Source of the DNA: Rikenellaceae bacterium
GTDB lineage: Bacteria > Bacteroidota > Bacteroidia > Bacteroidales > Rikenellaceae
Assembly: GCA_015059805.1 (NCBI GenBank)
Contig: SUZO01000009.1
Location: 1 to 61,830 of the forward strand
DNA: 61,830 nt
Reading direction: 5' to 3'
Made by a program: the position numbers and the translations under genes. Under the pieces are notes generated by a model. That model made no database searches. It was not told the origin of the DNA and saw only the letters and a program-made list of their open reading frames with translations. Below are positions 1 to 9,482 of this stretch, piece after piece. Position 1 is the stretch's first letter, and the number at the start of each line of letters is the position of its first letter.

Positions 1-59
1 ACTTCGTCAAATGGTTCCTTTTTCTGCAAAGTAATCAGGGTAAAGCAAGCAAAAAATAG

Positions 60-239
60 GGCGAGAAATACTACGTTTCTCGCCATTTATTTACTCTCTA
101 AAAAGCGCCACTTTTGGCATCATTACCCTAAAGCGTAAATAAGCATTTTGAGGGCGAGCGTAACCGACGCTGCAGAGCGAGAGTAGAGTGAGTTTACTCA
201 CTTTACCGAGCTGCAAGGAGGAAAAGCCCTCGCAGAGGG
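60..239. repeat. Cluster of four short hairpins in the gene-free left edge
   Basis: No gene is visible in positions 1-291. The stretch holds four separate hairpins: 60-68 with 76-84 (9 bp), 157-161 with 167-171, 183-192 with 197-206 (10 bp with one G-T pair, loop TTTA) and 227-231 with 235-239 (loop GCA). The first is followed by a T-rich run on the minus strand (CCTATTTTTT), so it could terminate transcription coming from the metal permease gene. The string of small hairpins resembles two other intergenic regions of this window (14616-14719 and 59751-59963). Confidence 0.6.
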
Positions 240-291
240 GTTAACGACAAAATAGACTTTTTATTCAGCCTCATTTTTTTTGTATCTCCGA

Positions 292-1092
292 TTATCGCAA
301 CTTAGAGAGAATCAATATAAGTGCGAGCACAAATATTATTGCTGGTCCTGAAGGGACTTCTAAATAGTAGCTCACTACAACACCTGCCAACGAAGATAAC
401 GCAGCTATAATAGAGGAGTAAATGGCAATTTTAGAGTAGTGCTTTGTCAAACTATTGGCAATTACCACCGGCATTGTCATTAACGAAACGAGCAAAACAA
501 TACCCATCACTCTGATAGATAGAACTATGGTTATTGCTATGACAACAGAGATAATATAGCCTATCAACTCAGTTTTCACCCCCGCCGAGCGTGCAAAGTC
601 TCGGTCAAAGGCTAAATAGATTATCGGCTTTAGCCACAGCGCTGCCCCAACCAATAATAGCAGTGTTAAAACAGCCAAGGCAATAACATCGCCATTTGTC
701 ACCGAGATAATATTTCCAAACAAAAAACTGGACAAGTCTCCAGAGGTATATCCGGGTTTTAGACTCATGAATAGCGCTCCAATAGCCATACCTACGCCCC
801 ACATAAGACCGATAGCAGAGTCCTCACGCACCTTAGTCCTACCCGCAGCAAACTCAACGCCCAATGCCGACAGCACCGCAAATATTGTTGCACCCCAGAG
901 AGGATTTACCCCTAAATAGAAGGCGATACCCAGCCCTCCAAAAGAGGCATGGGTAATTCCTCCACAGAGGAACACCATCCTACGCGCTACTATATAAGTA
1001 CCTACTATACCGCAAGTTATGCCCGACAGTATGCAGGCAATAACAGCATTTAGAAGGTAACGATACTCAAATAAATCAAACAAAAAGTCCAT
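292..1092 (-). CDS. Metal (zinc/manganese-type) ABC transporter permease
   Basis: This is a 266-residue integral membrane protein of the ABC-3 family, the permease of ZnuABC/MntABC-type importers. Such permeases form the channel for Zn2+ or Mn2+ and work with a periplasmic binding protein and an ATPase. The sequence is nearly all hydrophobic with about eight membrane segments, and near residues 43-62 it has the family stretch CGGITHASFGGLG. The length is normal. Neither partner gene lies in the window; they may sit beyond the left edge or elsewhere. The start at 1092 follows a TATTTTTG -7 box by only 11 nt. The metal cannot be read from the sequence. Confidence 0.9.
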   Translation of the reverse strand: MDFLFDLFEYRYLLNAVIACILSGITCGIVGTYIVARRMVFLCGGITHASFGGLGIAFYLGVNPLWGATIFAVLSALGVEFAAGRTKVREDSAIGLMWGVGMAIGALFMSLKPGYTSGDLSSFLFGNIISVTNGDVIALAVLTLLLLVGAALWLKPIIYLAFDRDFARSAGVKTELIGYIISVVIAITIVLSIRVMGIVLLVSLMTMPVVIANSLTKHYSKIAIYSSIIAALSSLAGVVVSYYLEVPSGPAIIFVLALILILSKLR

Positions 1093-1103
1093 AATTCAAA
1101 AGA

Positions 1104-1111
1104 CAAAAATA
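1104..1111 (-). promoter_or_regulatory. -7 box of the metal permease gene
   Basis: The minus strand reads TATTTTTG here, matching the Bacteroidota TAnnTTTG box. The start codon lies 11 nt downstream, so the leader would be very short. No clear -33 element is visible. Confidence 0.55.
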
Positions 1112-1154
1112 CACTTTTTTTGTTTGTTTTACACCACTTAACCCACCTTTTTTG

Positions 1155-1162
1155 TATCTTCG
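1155..1162 (+). promoter_or_regulatory. -7 box of mtaB
   Basis: TATCTTCG, a close match to TAnnTTTG, lies 18 nt before the ATG of mtaB. It is back to back with the minus-strand promoter of the metal permease. Confidence 0.55.
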
Positions 1163-1180
1163 CACAATAATTGGTATAAA

Positions 1181-2476
1181 ATGGGTAAAAAAGTCAATTT
1201 CCATACACTCGGATGCAAGCTCAACTTCTCAGAGAGTTCAACCATCGCTCGCCAATTTGAGCAGGGTGGTTTTGAGCGCGTATCTGCGAATGATGCTGCG
1301 GATATTTGTATTATCAACAGCTGTTCCGTTACAGAGCATGCTGACAAAAAATGTCGTAACATTATCCGAAAGTTACACCGCCGAAATCCAGATGCTATTA
1401 TCGCCGTTACGGGCTGTTATGCACAACTTAAACCTTACGAGATAGCAGACATTGAGGGTGTTGATATAGTATTGAGCAACAATAATAAAGGTGAAACATA
1501 TCAACGAGTACTTGAACTTACAAAGAGAGGTAAAACTCAGGTCTATAGTTGCGAGACAGAGCAGATAACAACCTTCTTCTCAGCATTCTCAAGTGGTGAC
1601 AGAACAAGGGCATTTCTCAAGGTTCAGGATGGCTGTGACTACTGCTGCTCGTACTGCACTATTCACAACGCTCGCGGAAGCAGTCGCAACATTCCGATTG
1701 CAGACATTGTTGCACAGGCGGAGGCCATAGTTGCTGCTGGCCAGAAGGAGATTGTAATCACGGGCGTCAATACTGGTGACTTTGGGCGTACAACAGGCGA
1801 GAGTTTTGCCGATTTGTTGCGTGCTTTAGACAAGGTTGAGGGTGTTGAGAGATACCGCATTTCTTCTATAGAGCCAAACCTGCTAACTGACGAGATTATA
1901 GATATTTGCACGCGGTCACCTAAATTTCAACATCACTTCCATATCCCTATTCAGTGCGGCTCAAACAAGATACTTGCACTGATGCGCCGTAGGTATACCG
2001 TTGAGAAGTTTGCCGACCGAATTGCGGCGGTAAAAAGAGCTATGCCAGATGCCTTTATTGGTATTGATGTGATAACTGGTTTCCCAGGTGAAACGGATGA
2101 GGATTTTGCCTCTTCGCGCGACTTTTTACAGAGTATAGAGCCAGCATTTCTCCACATTTTCCCATTCTCGGAGCGTGCAAACACTCCTGCAGTTGATTTG
2201 CCAAATAAGGTTCAATCGTCGGTATCTACTGCTCGCGTAAAGATTCTTGAGCAGCTTAGCGATAGACTACACTATCAGTTCTGCGCAAAAGCTGTGGGTA
2301 GCACAGCCACTGTACTCTTTGAGAGTACAGAACGTGGTGGTTATATGACAGGTTTTACCGGAAATTATATCAAGGTCAAAGTTCCATATAACCGCAAGTA
2401 TATCAATCAGATAGTAGATGTCAAGCTGCTTAGCATAGAGCCAAATTGTGATGTTATTGGTCAAATTATAGAATAA
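1181..2476 (+). CDS. mtaB: tRNA threonylcarbamoyladenosine (t6A37) methylthiotransferase MtaB
   Basis: This radical-SAM enzyme adds a methylthio group to t6A at position 37 of ANN-decoding tRNAs, giving ms2t6A. The 431 residues are the usual length. The N-terminal methylthiotransferase domain has HTLGCKLN near residue 9 and INSCSVTEHAD near residue 45, which supply cysteines for one 4Fe-4S cluster. The radical-SAM cluster motif is CDYCCSYCTIHNARG (CxxxCxxC) near residue 150. A C-terminal TRAM-like region follows. The HTLGCKLN form and the order of motifs fit MtaB better than MiaB or RimO. It is transcribed away from the metal permease from its own promoter. Confidence 0.93.
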   Translation: MGKKVNFHTLGCKLNFSESSTIARQFEQGGFERVSANDAADICIINSCSVTEHADKKCRNIIRKLHRRNPDAIIAVTGCYAQLKPYEIADIEGVDIVLSNNNKGETYQRVLELTKRGKTQVYSCETEQITTFFSAFSSGDRTRAFLKVQDGCDYCCSYCTIHNARGSSRNIPIADIVAQAEAIVAAGQKEIVITGVNTGDFGRTTGESFADLLRALDKVEGVERYRISSIEPNLLTDEIIDICTRSPKFQHHFHIPIQCGSNKILALMRRRYTVEKFADRIAAVKRAMPDAFIGIDVITGFPGETDEDFASSRDFLQSIEPAFLHIFPFSERANTPAVDLPNKVQSSVSTARVKILEQLSDRLHYQFCAKAVGSTATVLFESTERGGYMTGFTGNYIKVKVPYNRKYINQIVDVKLLSIEPNCDVIGQIIE

Positions 2477-2491
2477 TTCCAAAATTATTCC

Positions 2492-2499
2492 TATATTTG
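2492..2499 (+). promoter_or_regulatory. -7 box of the sensor-trkH operon
   Basis: TATATTTG matches TAnnTTTG and lies 24 nt before the ATG at 2524. No good -33 element is visible. Confidence 0.5.
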
Positions 2500-2523
2500 C
2501 GTAATTGAGATACTAATTTTTAT

Positions 2524-3318
2524 ATGAAAAGCTTAGGTAGTAGAGTCACTATAGGTTTTTTAAGCATAGTTTTGTTGCTTTTTGCCTCTGGTATTATATC
2601 TCTCTTTGAGTTAGGAAATCTGAGTAATGACACTGAGATTATTCTCTCTGCATCTCGTCGCAATCTTGAGTTGGCTAAGGAGATGCTCAAGTATGCCCAC
2701 GACCATAGTCAGGCGACCCTTAATGTTGCCTGTTTTGACGATAATGCACAACGAGATATTTGTCGTCGTACGATGAGCGACTTGGAGGGTAAACTTGCTG
2801 CAGCACGCAGTGAGGCTGTAGATATTGAAGGCTTAGACTCACTATCTATCAGTGTGACTCGCCTCAGGGAGCTCTCTGAGAGTTATCTATTTGCACCGCA
2901 AGCTATCCCTACTGACACCCTTGTTATAACATCTGAGGCTGCGGCATTGAGTGGACGCCGTTGGTATAACGAGCAGTACAAAGTTGTCTATAACGATATG
3001 GTTGGTCGTATTGAGGAGTTTATGACCCACACCCACAGCTCTTTAGCTCCACGCGCTGAGCAACTCAACAAAAATGCCTACCGTTCTGTTGCCCCTGTGC
3101 TAATATCGTTGGTTGTGATGATTGCCATCGTGCTTATGTTCTACTTCTTTATCAGGGTCTACTGCGTCATACCGATTGTTAAGATAAACCGCGCTTTGAG
3201 CGACTTTCTGAGCTATCGTCTGCCATTTAATGTCAAGGCGGATTTGAGAGATGAGCTTAAGGAGCTTGTAGATAATATTGAGAAGTTGATTGGTATCTCA
3301 AAAATCAACAATAGATAG
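2524..3318 (+). CDS. Two-TM sensor-like membrane protein with HAMP-like tail and no kinase
   Basis: The 264 residues have the layout of the input half of a histidine kinase or chemoreceptor. A first membrane segment spans about residues 8-29, a helical extracytoplasmic region of about 160 residues follows, then a second membrane segment at about 192-214 and a roughly 50-residue cytoplasmic tail that looks like a HAMP linker (PIVKINRALSDFL through EKLIG). No kinase, cyclase or methyl-accepting domain follows: the frame stops and trkH begins one base later. It may sense a signal for the potassium channel or be the remnant of a larger sensor. No specific family was recognised. Confidence 0.65.
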   Translation: MKSLGSRVTIGFLSIVLLLFASGIISLFELGNLSNDTEIILSASRRNLELAKEMLKYAHDHSQATLNVACFDDNAQRDICRRTMSDLEGKLAAARSEAVDIEGLDSLSISVTRLRELSESYLFAPQAIPTDTLVITSEAAALSGRRWYNEQYKVVYNDMVGRIEEFMTHTHSSLAPRAEQLNKNAYRSVAPVLISLVVMIAIVLMFYFFIRVYCVIPIVKINRALSDFLSYRLPFNVKADLRDELKELVDNIEKLIGISKINNR

Positions 3319-3319
3319 T

Positions 3320-4765
3320 ATGCGAGTTAGCGTTATATTGAGATATGTGGGCTCGGTTATGCTCTGTGTGTCGGCATTTATGATGGTGTCGGCAGTTATC
3401 TCGTATATCAACAATATCGACTCTGGCTTCTATCCACTGCTGCTTTCGTCACTACTTACACTAACATTAGGAGCCTTTCCTATGCTCTTTGTGCCACGTG
3501 CCACCTCAATTTCAAACAAGGAGGGATTCTCAATCGTTGTGGGTTCGTGGGTGCTTGCAAGTGTTGTGGGAATGTTCCCATATCTAATCTGGGGCGGTGA
3601 GTTTACTCTTATAAATGCCTGGTTTGAGAGTGTTTCAGGCTTTACTGCCACTGGAGCAACTATTCTGAACGACATTGAGCAACTTCCTCAGGGTCTACTC
3701 TTCTACAGAACTTCAACAAACTGGATTGGTGGCGTGGGTGTTGTAATGTTTTCGCTTGTAATTTTGCCTTCGCTCGGTACAAGTAAAATGTCACTCTCAA
3801 ATGTAGAGCTTTCATCGCTTGCGAAGGATAATTACCGCTATCGCACGCAGGTTATTGTACGCATACTTTTGGTAGTCTACGTAGGTCTTACAGCCGTAAC
3901 AACCCTTGCACTTAAGGCGGCGGGGTTGCGGTGGTTTGACGCGCTAAATCACGCCATGTCGGCCTGTGCTACGGCTGGATTTAGCACAAAGAATGCAAGC
4001 ATTGCCTTCTATGACAATGTCGTTGTGGAGCTGATTCTATCTATGGCTATGTTAATCGCAAGCATCCACTTTGGATTGATATATGCAACATTTCTGCGTA
4101 AAAGTAATAATATTTTCCGCTCAGAGGTCGTTAGAACATATATTACTATAGTGATAATATCAACCATATTTGTCGCTACAAGCCTATATGGAGCTGATAT
4201 ATTCCCTACGGTGTGGGAGTCACTAAGGCACTCGTTCTTCCAAGTTGTGTCGTTAATCACCAGCACAGGTTATGCCACTGCAGATACTAATATGTGGACA
4301 CCTTTTGCTATTGTGATACTGATTTTTATATCAATAGTCTGTGCTTGCGCCGGTTCCACATCTGGAGGAATAAAGATTGATAGAGTACTGATATTCTGCA
4401 AGATACTATGGGCAAGAATACGTCGCCAGCAACATCCAAATGCAGTAATCCGCATTCGTGTAGATGGCGTTGCTCAAGACTCAGATTTACTCAATAGCGT
4501 GGTGGTGTTTATTGTCGCCTATTTAGCATTGATATTTATGGCAACATTTACTAACACCCTATTTGGGCAGGACATTATGACAGCTTTTACATCATCTGTG
4601 GCTTGTCTTGGCAATGTAGGTCCTGGTTTTGGTGAGGTTGGCTCAATGGGAAACTACGCAGAGATTCCAGCAATACTTAAGCTACAAGATTCACTTTTGA
4701 TGCTTATGGGTCGATTGGAGATTTTTGGTTTTATACAGTTGTTTTTCCTTAAATGGTGGAGATAA
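3320..4765 (+). CDS. trkH: Trk/Ktr-type potassium uptake channel subunit TrkH
   Basis: TrkH forms the membrane channel of a K+ uptake system and is usually gated by a cytosolic NAD/nucleotide-binding TrkA or KtrA protein. Four pore-loop signatures are visible: SGFTATGATIL, SACATAGFSTK, ITSTGYATAD and ACLGNVGPGFG, each with the filter glycine. About ten hydrophobic segments are present. The start at 3320 (MRVSVILRY) is preferred over an upstream in-frame ATG at 3290, because it comes one base after the previous stop and avoids a hydrophilic extension; this gives 481 residues. No trkA lies in the window. The stop overlaps the next start (TAATG), so the genes are probably translationally coupled. 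Confidence 0.92.
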   Translation: MRVSVILRYVGSVMLCVSAFMMVSAVISYINNIDSGFYPLLLSSLLTLTLGAFPMLFVPRATSISNKEGFSIVVGSWVLASVVGMFPYLIWGGEFTLINAWFESVSGFTATGATILNDIEQLPQGLLFYRTSTNWIGGVGVVMFSLVILPSLGTSKMSLSNVELSSLAKDNYRYRTQVIVRILLVVYVGLTAVTTLALKAAGLRWFDALNHAMSACATAGFSTKNASIAFYDNVVVELILSMAMLIASIHFGLIYATFLRKSNNIFRSEVVRTYITIVIISTIFVATSLYGADIFPTVWESLRHSFFQVVSLITSTGYATADTNMWTPFAIVILIFISIVCACAGSTSGGIKIDRVLIFCKILWARIRRQQHPNAVIRIRVDGVAQDSDLLNSVVVFIVAYLALIFMATFTNTLFGQDIMTAFTSSVACLGNVGPGFGEVGSMGNYAEIPAILKLQDSLLMLMGRLEIFGFIQLFFLKWWR

Positions 4766-6267
4766 TGAAAAGATGTTTTATTGCATTGATGGCTTCATGC
4801 CTTATTAGCGGAGTCTCGTTGGCTCAAAGCGGTATCAATACCGCCCTACTTGAGCAGCAGGTTGAGCAGATGCAAAATAGTATAGACTCGCTAAATGTTG
4901 TAATTAGCCAAGCGCGTGAACGTTATGCTCAAGAGGTTGAGTCTCGTGAGCAGATAGCTAAGAGCATTGCCGCAATGGAGGTTGAGGCTATAGAGCTCAA
5001 GCGTAAATATAACAAGGCTCTGTTAGAGCTTACACAGTACGAGCAGAAGCAGTATGCACACAGTGGCAATGAGCAGCAGGTTGTTTTAGAGCGAAGTGTT
5101 GCAGAGGATACATCGGGCGTGGCGACCTTCTACCCTAAGCGTGCCAATCTTGTTGCAAATAGGATCTTTGATACCTCTCTTTCTGCGGCAGACTTAAAGC
5201 TTGTACGGTCTATGCAATCCAAAGAGTCACAGGTGGTTGCTCAGATTAAGGAGTATCTCCGTGTATATGATAAGATGGTAACTTTACAGCTTGAGTATGA
5301 GCGTGTAGACAACCAGATTGCTGCCGACAGCGTACTGCAACTCCTTGACTCTGTACGTGGCAAGGCGGAACTTACTGAGCAGACGATAAAAGATAGGTGG
5401 CACGATATTTTTGACAACAAAATCTACATCTACAACCTGATGATGGAGAGGGATGGAAAGTTAGATATAATCTCTAAGGCAGAGAACTCTATTGCCACTG
5501 CACTAATGACAAGTGAGCAGAAGTCTGAGCAGTGCGAGTCGGAGGCTCTTGTTGAGTATTTCTATCGTAAGAAGGCGCTGCTAAATTATGAAGCTCAAGT
5601 GGCAGGTGTCTATGAGCTATCAACGGCAAAGGACTCACTTCTTCGCGTAGATAAATCTATGACTGAGAGTAGTTTTTGTCTACCAAGAGTGACCATTGTG
5701 CGTCGTGCCTTTATTGAGCATGAGCCTATAAAGGTCATCAAGCCAACAATTTACAACCCTAAGAATCCTATTCCGCACACAAAGATATACGATTACGGCA
5801 CAGTATATCGTGTACGTATCGGCATATTTACAAAGCGACCAAATCTCTCGGCATTGAAGGGTATCACTCCGCTCTCATATACAGACAAGTATCACAATGG
5901 CAAGTATGCATACTTTGTCGGTGGATACCGTAGTGAGGAAGAGGCGCAGCAGGGTGTTGCCTACCTCAAGAGGCTCGGTTTCCGCGACCCACAGCTTGTG
6001 ATGTGGGTTGATGGTGAGTATATCTCAAATATCGCTGAGTGGAAGAGCAGAAACCTCGGTTTTAATATTGAGATTACAGGCGTTACAACCATCCCTGACG
6101 ATGTTAAGGCGCATATCTCGCTACGCAACGAACAAGCTCGCTTCTCTAGGGTGGGTAGTGCATTTATCGTCGGTCCATTTGCCTCTAAAGCTGATGCTGA
6201 CAAGGTTGCCTCAGAGGTTCATGCGATGAATGGCAACATTAAAGTTGAGATTAAGTCAGTTAAGTAG
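4765..6267 (+). CDS. Secreted coiled-coil protein with C-terminal SPOR-like domains
   Basis: The start at 4765 overlaps the trkH stop and opens with a signal peptide (MKRCFIALMASCLISGVSLAQ). Residues of about 25-95 form a heptad-rich coiled coil (LEQQVEQMQNSIDSLNVV). The C-terminal third contains two SPOR-like units: YRVRIGIFTKRPNLSAL through FVGGYRSEEEAQQGVAYLKRLGF, and SRVGSAFIVGPFASKADADKVASEV at the very end. SPOR domains bind denuded glycan strands of septal peptidoglycan, so a periplasmic cell-wall role is likely. The coupling to trkH is odd but may only reflect a shared operon. The central region is not recognised. Confidence 0.7.
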   Translation: MKRCFIALMASCLISGVSLAQSGINTALLEQQVEQMQNSIDSLNVVISQARERYAQEVESREQIAKSIAAMEVEAIELKRKYNKALLELTQYEQKQYAHSGNEQQVVLERSVAEDTSGVATFYPKRANLVANRIFDTSLSAADLKLVRSMQSKESQVVAQIKEYLRVYDKMVTLQLEYERVDNQIAADSVLQLLDSVRGKAELTEQTIKDRWHDIFDNKIYIYNLMMERDGKLDIISKAENSIATALMTSEQKSEQCESEALVEYFYRKKALLNYEAQVAGVYELSTAKDSLLRVDKSMTESSFCLPRVTIVRRAFIEHEPIKVIKPTIYNPKNPIPHTKIYDYGTVYRVRIGIFTKRPNLSALKGITPLSYTDKYHNGKYAYFVGGYRSEEEAQQGVAYLKRLGFRDPQLVMWVDGEYISNIAEWKSRNLGFNIEITGVTTIPDDVKAHISLRNEQARFSRVGSAFIVGPFASKADADKVASEVHAMNGNIKVEIKSVK

Positions 6268-6287
6268 AACCTTAAAATATATATATT

Positions 6288-6749
6288 ATGTGGTATATTA
6301 TCTTGTTGATTTTATTGGGCATTTTGTTTGCCGTTGTTGAGTTGATTTTACTCCCAGGGCTATCTATTGGAGCCTTTTTAGCGGTTGCATGCTATGGCGG
6401 TGCTGTGTGGTATGCCTTCCACGCATTAGGTACTACGGCTGGAGTAATAACTATAGTTGCGGTGCTTGTCGTCTCGTTAATATCTGTAATCTTCTCACTG
6501 CGTGCAAAGACATGGCAGCGATTTGCTCTTAAGCAGGAGATTGACTCCACAAGTATGCCTAAGCCAGAGAGTGAGCTGACACTTGGAGCTAAAGGTATCA
6601 CAGTATCTCGTCTTTCGCCTATGGGTAAAATCAATATAAACGGCAAGGTCTACGAGGCCAAATCTGCCGATGTATTTATTGACCAGCGCGAGCAGGTAGA
6701 GGTTATCGGTTTTGAGAACTTCAATGTAGTGGTTAAGAAGATAAGCTAA
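6288..6749 (+). CDS. NfeD-like membrane protein
   Basis: The 153 residues hold three tightly packed N-terminal membrane segments (about residues 2-70) and a C-terminal soluble part with the OB-fold signature of NfeD (GAKGITVSRLSPMGKININGKVYEAKSADVFIDQREQVEVIGFENFNVVV). NfeD proteins are partners of flotillin/stomatin-like proteins in membrane microdomains, and their genes usually sit directly next to the flotillin gene. Here the flotillin gene floA begins at 9483, with a GH31 gene in between. This is the short form without the ClpP-like protease domain. Confidence 0.85.
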   Translation: MWYIILLILLGILFAVVELILLPGLSIGAFLAVACYGGAVWYAFHALGTTAGVITIVAVLVVSLISVIFSLRAKTWQRFALKQEIDSTSMPKPESELTLGAKGITVSRLSPMGKININGKVYEAKSADVFIDQREQVEVIGFENFNVVVKKIS

Positions 6750-6848
6750 AATTATTGACGCAAAAATGTCTAAAATACTCTTTGGGGACAAAGTTTTATT
6801 AGCATCGTCTTTATTAGTATATTTTTAACCTAACTAATAGAAAAATTT

Positions 6849-9452
6849 ATGAAAAAACTACTTGTATCACTCGCTGCTATTCTTATCTCTGCAGTAGCGA
6901 TTGCACAGCCAAAGGCTGACCCGAAAGCTATTGTAGAGGCTGGGAATGCTCGCTTTACAGTTTTAACACCACAACTTATCCGCATGGAGTGGAGTGAAAG
7001 TGGAACATTTGAGGATAGAGCAACCCTCACTTTTATCAATCGATGCACTGATGTACCTCAATTTAAGGTTACAAATAGTCGTAGCAAGGTTGTTATCCGC
7101 ACCTCTGCCCTAACACTCACATATCGCAAGGGTGAGAAGTTCTCAGCGGACAACCTCTCTGCAGAGTTTATGATGGGTGATAAAAAGGTCGTTTGGCACT
7201 ACGGTGACAAGGATTCACTCAACCTTATGGGCACAACCCGCACACTTGATAAGGCTGATGGTTGGAATCTCAACCCTAAGGACCCTATGGAGCCAGGTGT
7301 TATATCTCGAGCAGGTTGGAGCGTTGTTGATGATAGCACTCGCCACCTCTTTGTTGATACTCCATCGCACTGGCAGAAGTGGGTTGAGTGCCGCCCTGAG
7401 GGTGAATATCAAGACTTATATCTCTTTGCTTACGGACATGATTACATGCAGGCTGTAAAGGATTATATCTCTATTGCTGGTCGTATTCCACTACCTCCAA
7501 AGTACGCCTTCGGCTATTGGTGGAGCAGATATTGGCAGTACTCAGACAATGAGTTACGTGACCTTGTTGGTCAGATGCGTAGCCTTGACATCCCTATTGA
7601 TGTGCTAATTATTGATATGGACTGGCATGAGACTTGGGGACTTCGTCGTATTGGCGCAAAGAAAGATGAGTATGGTCAGCGTGTTGGTTGGACAGGCTAC
7701 ACATGGAAGGAGCAACTCTTCCCATCACCAGCAAACTTCTTTGAGTGGTGTCGCAGTGAGAATCTTAAGACTGCTCTTAACCTCCACCCTGCTTCAGGTA
7801 TTCAACCATTTGAGGAGCCATACGAGCGATTTACAGAGGCTTACGGCTGGACTGAGAAGGGCAAGAGCGTACCATTTAAGATTGACGAGCAGAAGTGGGC
7901 TGATACCTATTTTAACACCGTACTCTCACCATTTGAGAAGATTGGCGTAGACTTCTGGTGGCTTGACTGGCAGCAGTGGAGAACAAGTAAGTACACAAAG
8001 AATTTGAGCAATACATTCTGGTTGAACTACACCTTTAATAAGCATGCAGAGGAGCGTGGAGATGAGCGACCTATGATTTATCACCGTTGGGGAGGTCTTG
8101 GCTCGCATCGTTATCAGGTGGGATTCTCTGGCGATATTCATATCAACTGGGAGTCTCTCGGTTTTCTTCCATGGTTTACAAGTACAGCCTCAAATGTTGG
8201 ATACGGATACTGGGGTCACGATATTGGCGGTCACACATTCAAGATTCGCAGCTCGCAGACCGACCCTGAGCTCTACCTACGTTGGCTGCAGTATGGAGTC
8301 TTTACCCCTATCTTCAAGACCCACTGTACAAAGAATAGCAACATTGAGCGTCGTATATGGCAGTTCCCAGACCACATGTTCTTTATGCGCGATGCTATCA
8401 GACTGCGCTACACTCTTGCACCTTATATCTATAATGCAGCACGTCAAACATACGACACAGGCATATCAATGTGCCGTCCAATGTACTACTACTATCCAGA
8501 GTGCAATGAGGCTTATGATATGAAGGAGCAGCACATGTTTGGTGACGACCTTCTTGTAACGGCTATTGTTAAACCTGTAGATAAGGCTACGGGTATTGCA
8601 GAGCGAACAATCTGGTTCCCAGAGGGTAAGTGGTACGACATGGTTAGTGGAGCGCTTATTGATGGTAATCAGACGCTATCGCTAAACTATACCGTTGCTG
8701 AAAACCCATACTATGCTCGCGCGGGTGCTATTATTCCGATGAATCCGCCAACAGTAAAGAGTCTGCAAGAGCCATGTAACACCCTTGTGCTGACCTTTGT
8801 ACCAGGTGGTGACGGCAGTCTGTCGCTATATGAGGATGATGGAATATCTAAGAACTACGCTGAGCAGTACGCCACCACTAAGGTTGTTAAGAGCAGCACC
8901 GAAAGTGGCATCAGAGTTGTTATTTCACCTCGTCAGGGCGAATATAAAGGTGCAGCAGCAGAGCGCAAGTATACTCTTCGCTTCCCTGCTCAGATGCCGC
9001 CAAAGTGCGTTAAGGTAAATGGCGTAACAATCCCTTATGCTCGCTATGCAAAGGATGGTCAGTGGAGCTATGATGGTTACTCACTTGCACCAGTTGTCTA
9101 TACTGAGCTTTGCGATTGTAGTAAGGAGTGCGTTGTAGAGCTTGAGTTTGACCCTGAACTTCAGCCTCACCAGCCACGCCTATATGGTAAGCAGGGCATA
9201 TTTAACAGATGCGTTCAGCTCACCCCTGAGTTTAAGGAGCGCTATGCAGTGAGCTATGACCCATATCCACTGCTTCCAGATGAGTATATGAATGTATCTC
9301 AGAGTCCAAACTTTATTACGGAGTATCCAGAGCGTATCGTTGAGTGGTTAGACCGCTACGAGAAGAGCTTTGAGATTTGCATTCCTGCCCTTGAGAAGTC
9401 TGGACATGTAGATGCAGAGTTCATCTCTAAGCTAAAGGCTCAATTTAGGTAG
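6849..9452 (+). CDS. Secreted glycoside hydrolase family 31 (alpha-glucosidase/alpha-xylosidase type)
   Basis: GH31 retaining enzymes release terminal alpha-linked glucose or xylose. The 867-residue protein starts with a signal peptide (MKKLLVSLAAILISAVAIAQ), so it acts in the periplasm or at the surface. An N-terminal beta-sandwich (about residues 25-220) precedes the barrel. In the barrel, VLIIDMDWHETWG (near 252-264) is a family strand, FWWLDWQQW places the likely nucleophile at Asp373, and GFSGDIHINWESL places the likely acid/base at Asp429. C-terminal beta domains follow. It interrupts the usual nfeD-floA pair. The substrate cannot be told from sequence. The 99-bp gap before it holds no convincing promoter. 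Confidence 0.9.
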   Translation: MKKLLVSLAAILISAVAIAQPKADPKAIVEAGNARFTVLTPQLIRMEWSESGTFEDRATLTFINRCTDVPQFKVTNSRSKVVIRTSALTLTYRKGEKFSADNLSAEFMMGDKKVVWHYGDKDSLNLMGTTRTLDKADGWNLNPKDPMEPGVISRAGWSVVDDSTRHLFVDTPSHWQKWVECRPEGEYQDLYLFAYGHDYMQAVKDYISIAGRIPLPPKYAFGYWWSRYWQYSDNELRDLVGQMRSLDIPIDVLIIDMDWHETWGLRRIGAKKDEYGQRVGWTGYTWKEQLFPSPANFFEWCRSENLKTALNLHPASGIQPFEEPYERFTEAYGWTEKGKSVPFKIDEQKWADTYFNTVLSPFEKIGVDFWWLDWQQWRTSKYTKNLSNTFWLNYTFNKHAEERGDERPMIYHRWGGLGSHRYQVGFSGDIHINWESLGFLPWFTSTASNVGYGYWGHDIGGHTFKIRSSQTDPELYLRWLQYGVFTPIFKTHCTKNSNIERRIWQFPDHMFFMRDAIRLRYTLAPYIYNAARQTYDTGISMCRPMYYYYPECNEAYDMKEQHMFGDDLLVTAIVKPVDKATGIAERTIWFPEGKWYDMVSGALIDGNQTLSLNYTVAENPYYARAGAIIPMNPPTVKSLQEPCNTLVLTFVPGGDGSLSLYEDDGISKNYAEQYATTKVVKSSTESGIRVVISPRQGEYKGAAAERKYTLRFPAQMPPKCVKVNGVTIPYARYAKDGQWSYDGYSLAPVVYTELCDCSKECVVELEFDPELQPHQPRLYGKQGIFNRCVQLTPEFKERYAVSYDPYPLLPDEYMNVSQSPNFITEYPERIVEWLDRYEKSFEICIPALEKSGHVDAEFISKLKAQFR

Positions 9453-9482
9453 CAAACACAATACATTAAAATATAGACTACT

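Noticed and set aside
3290..3319. An upstream ATG start for trkH
   Set aside because: It lies inside the preceding gene and adds residues that do not fit the family; the ATG at 3320 follows the stop directly.
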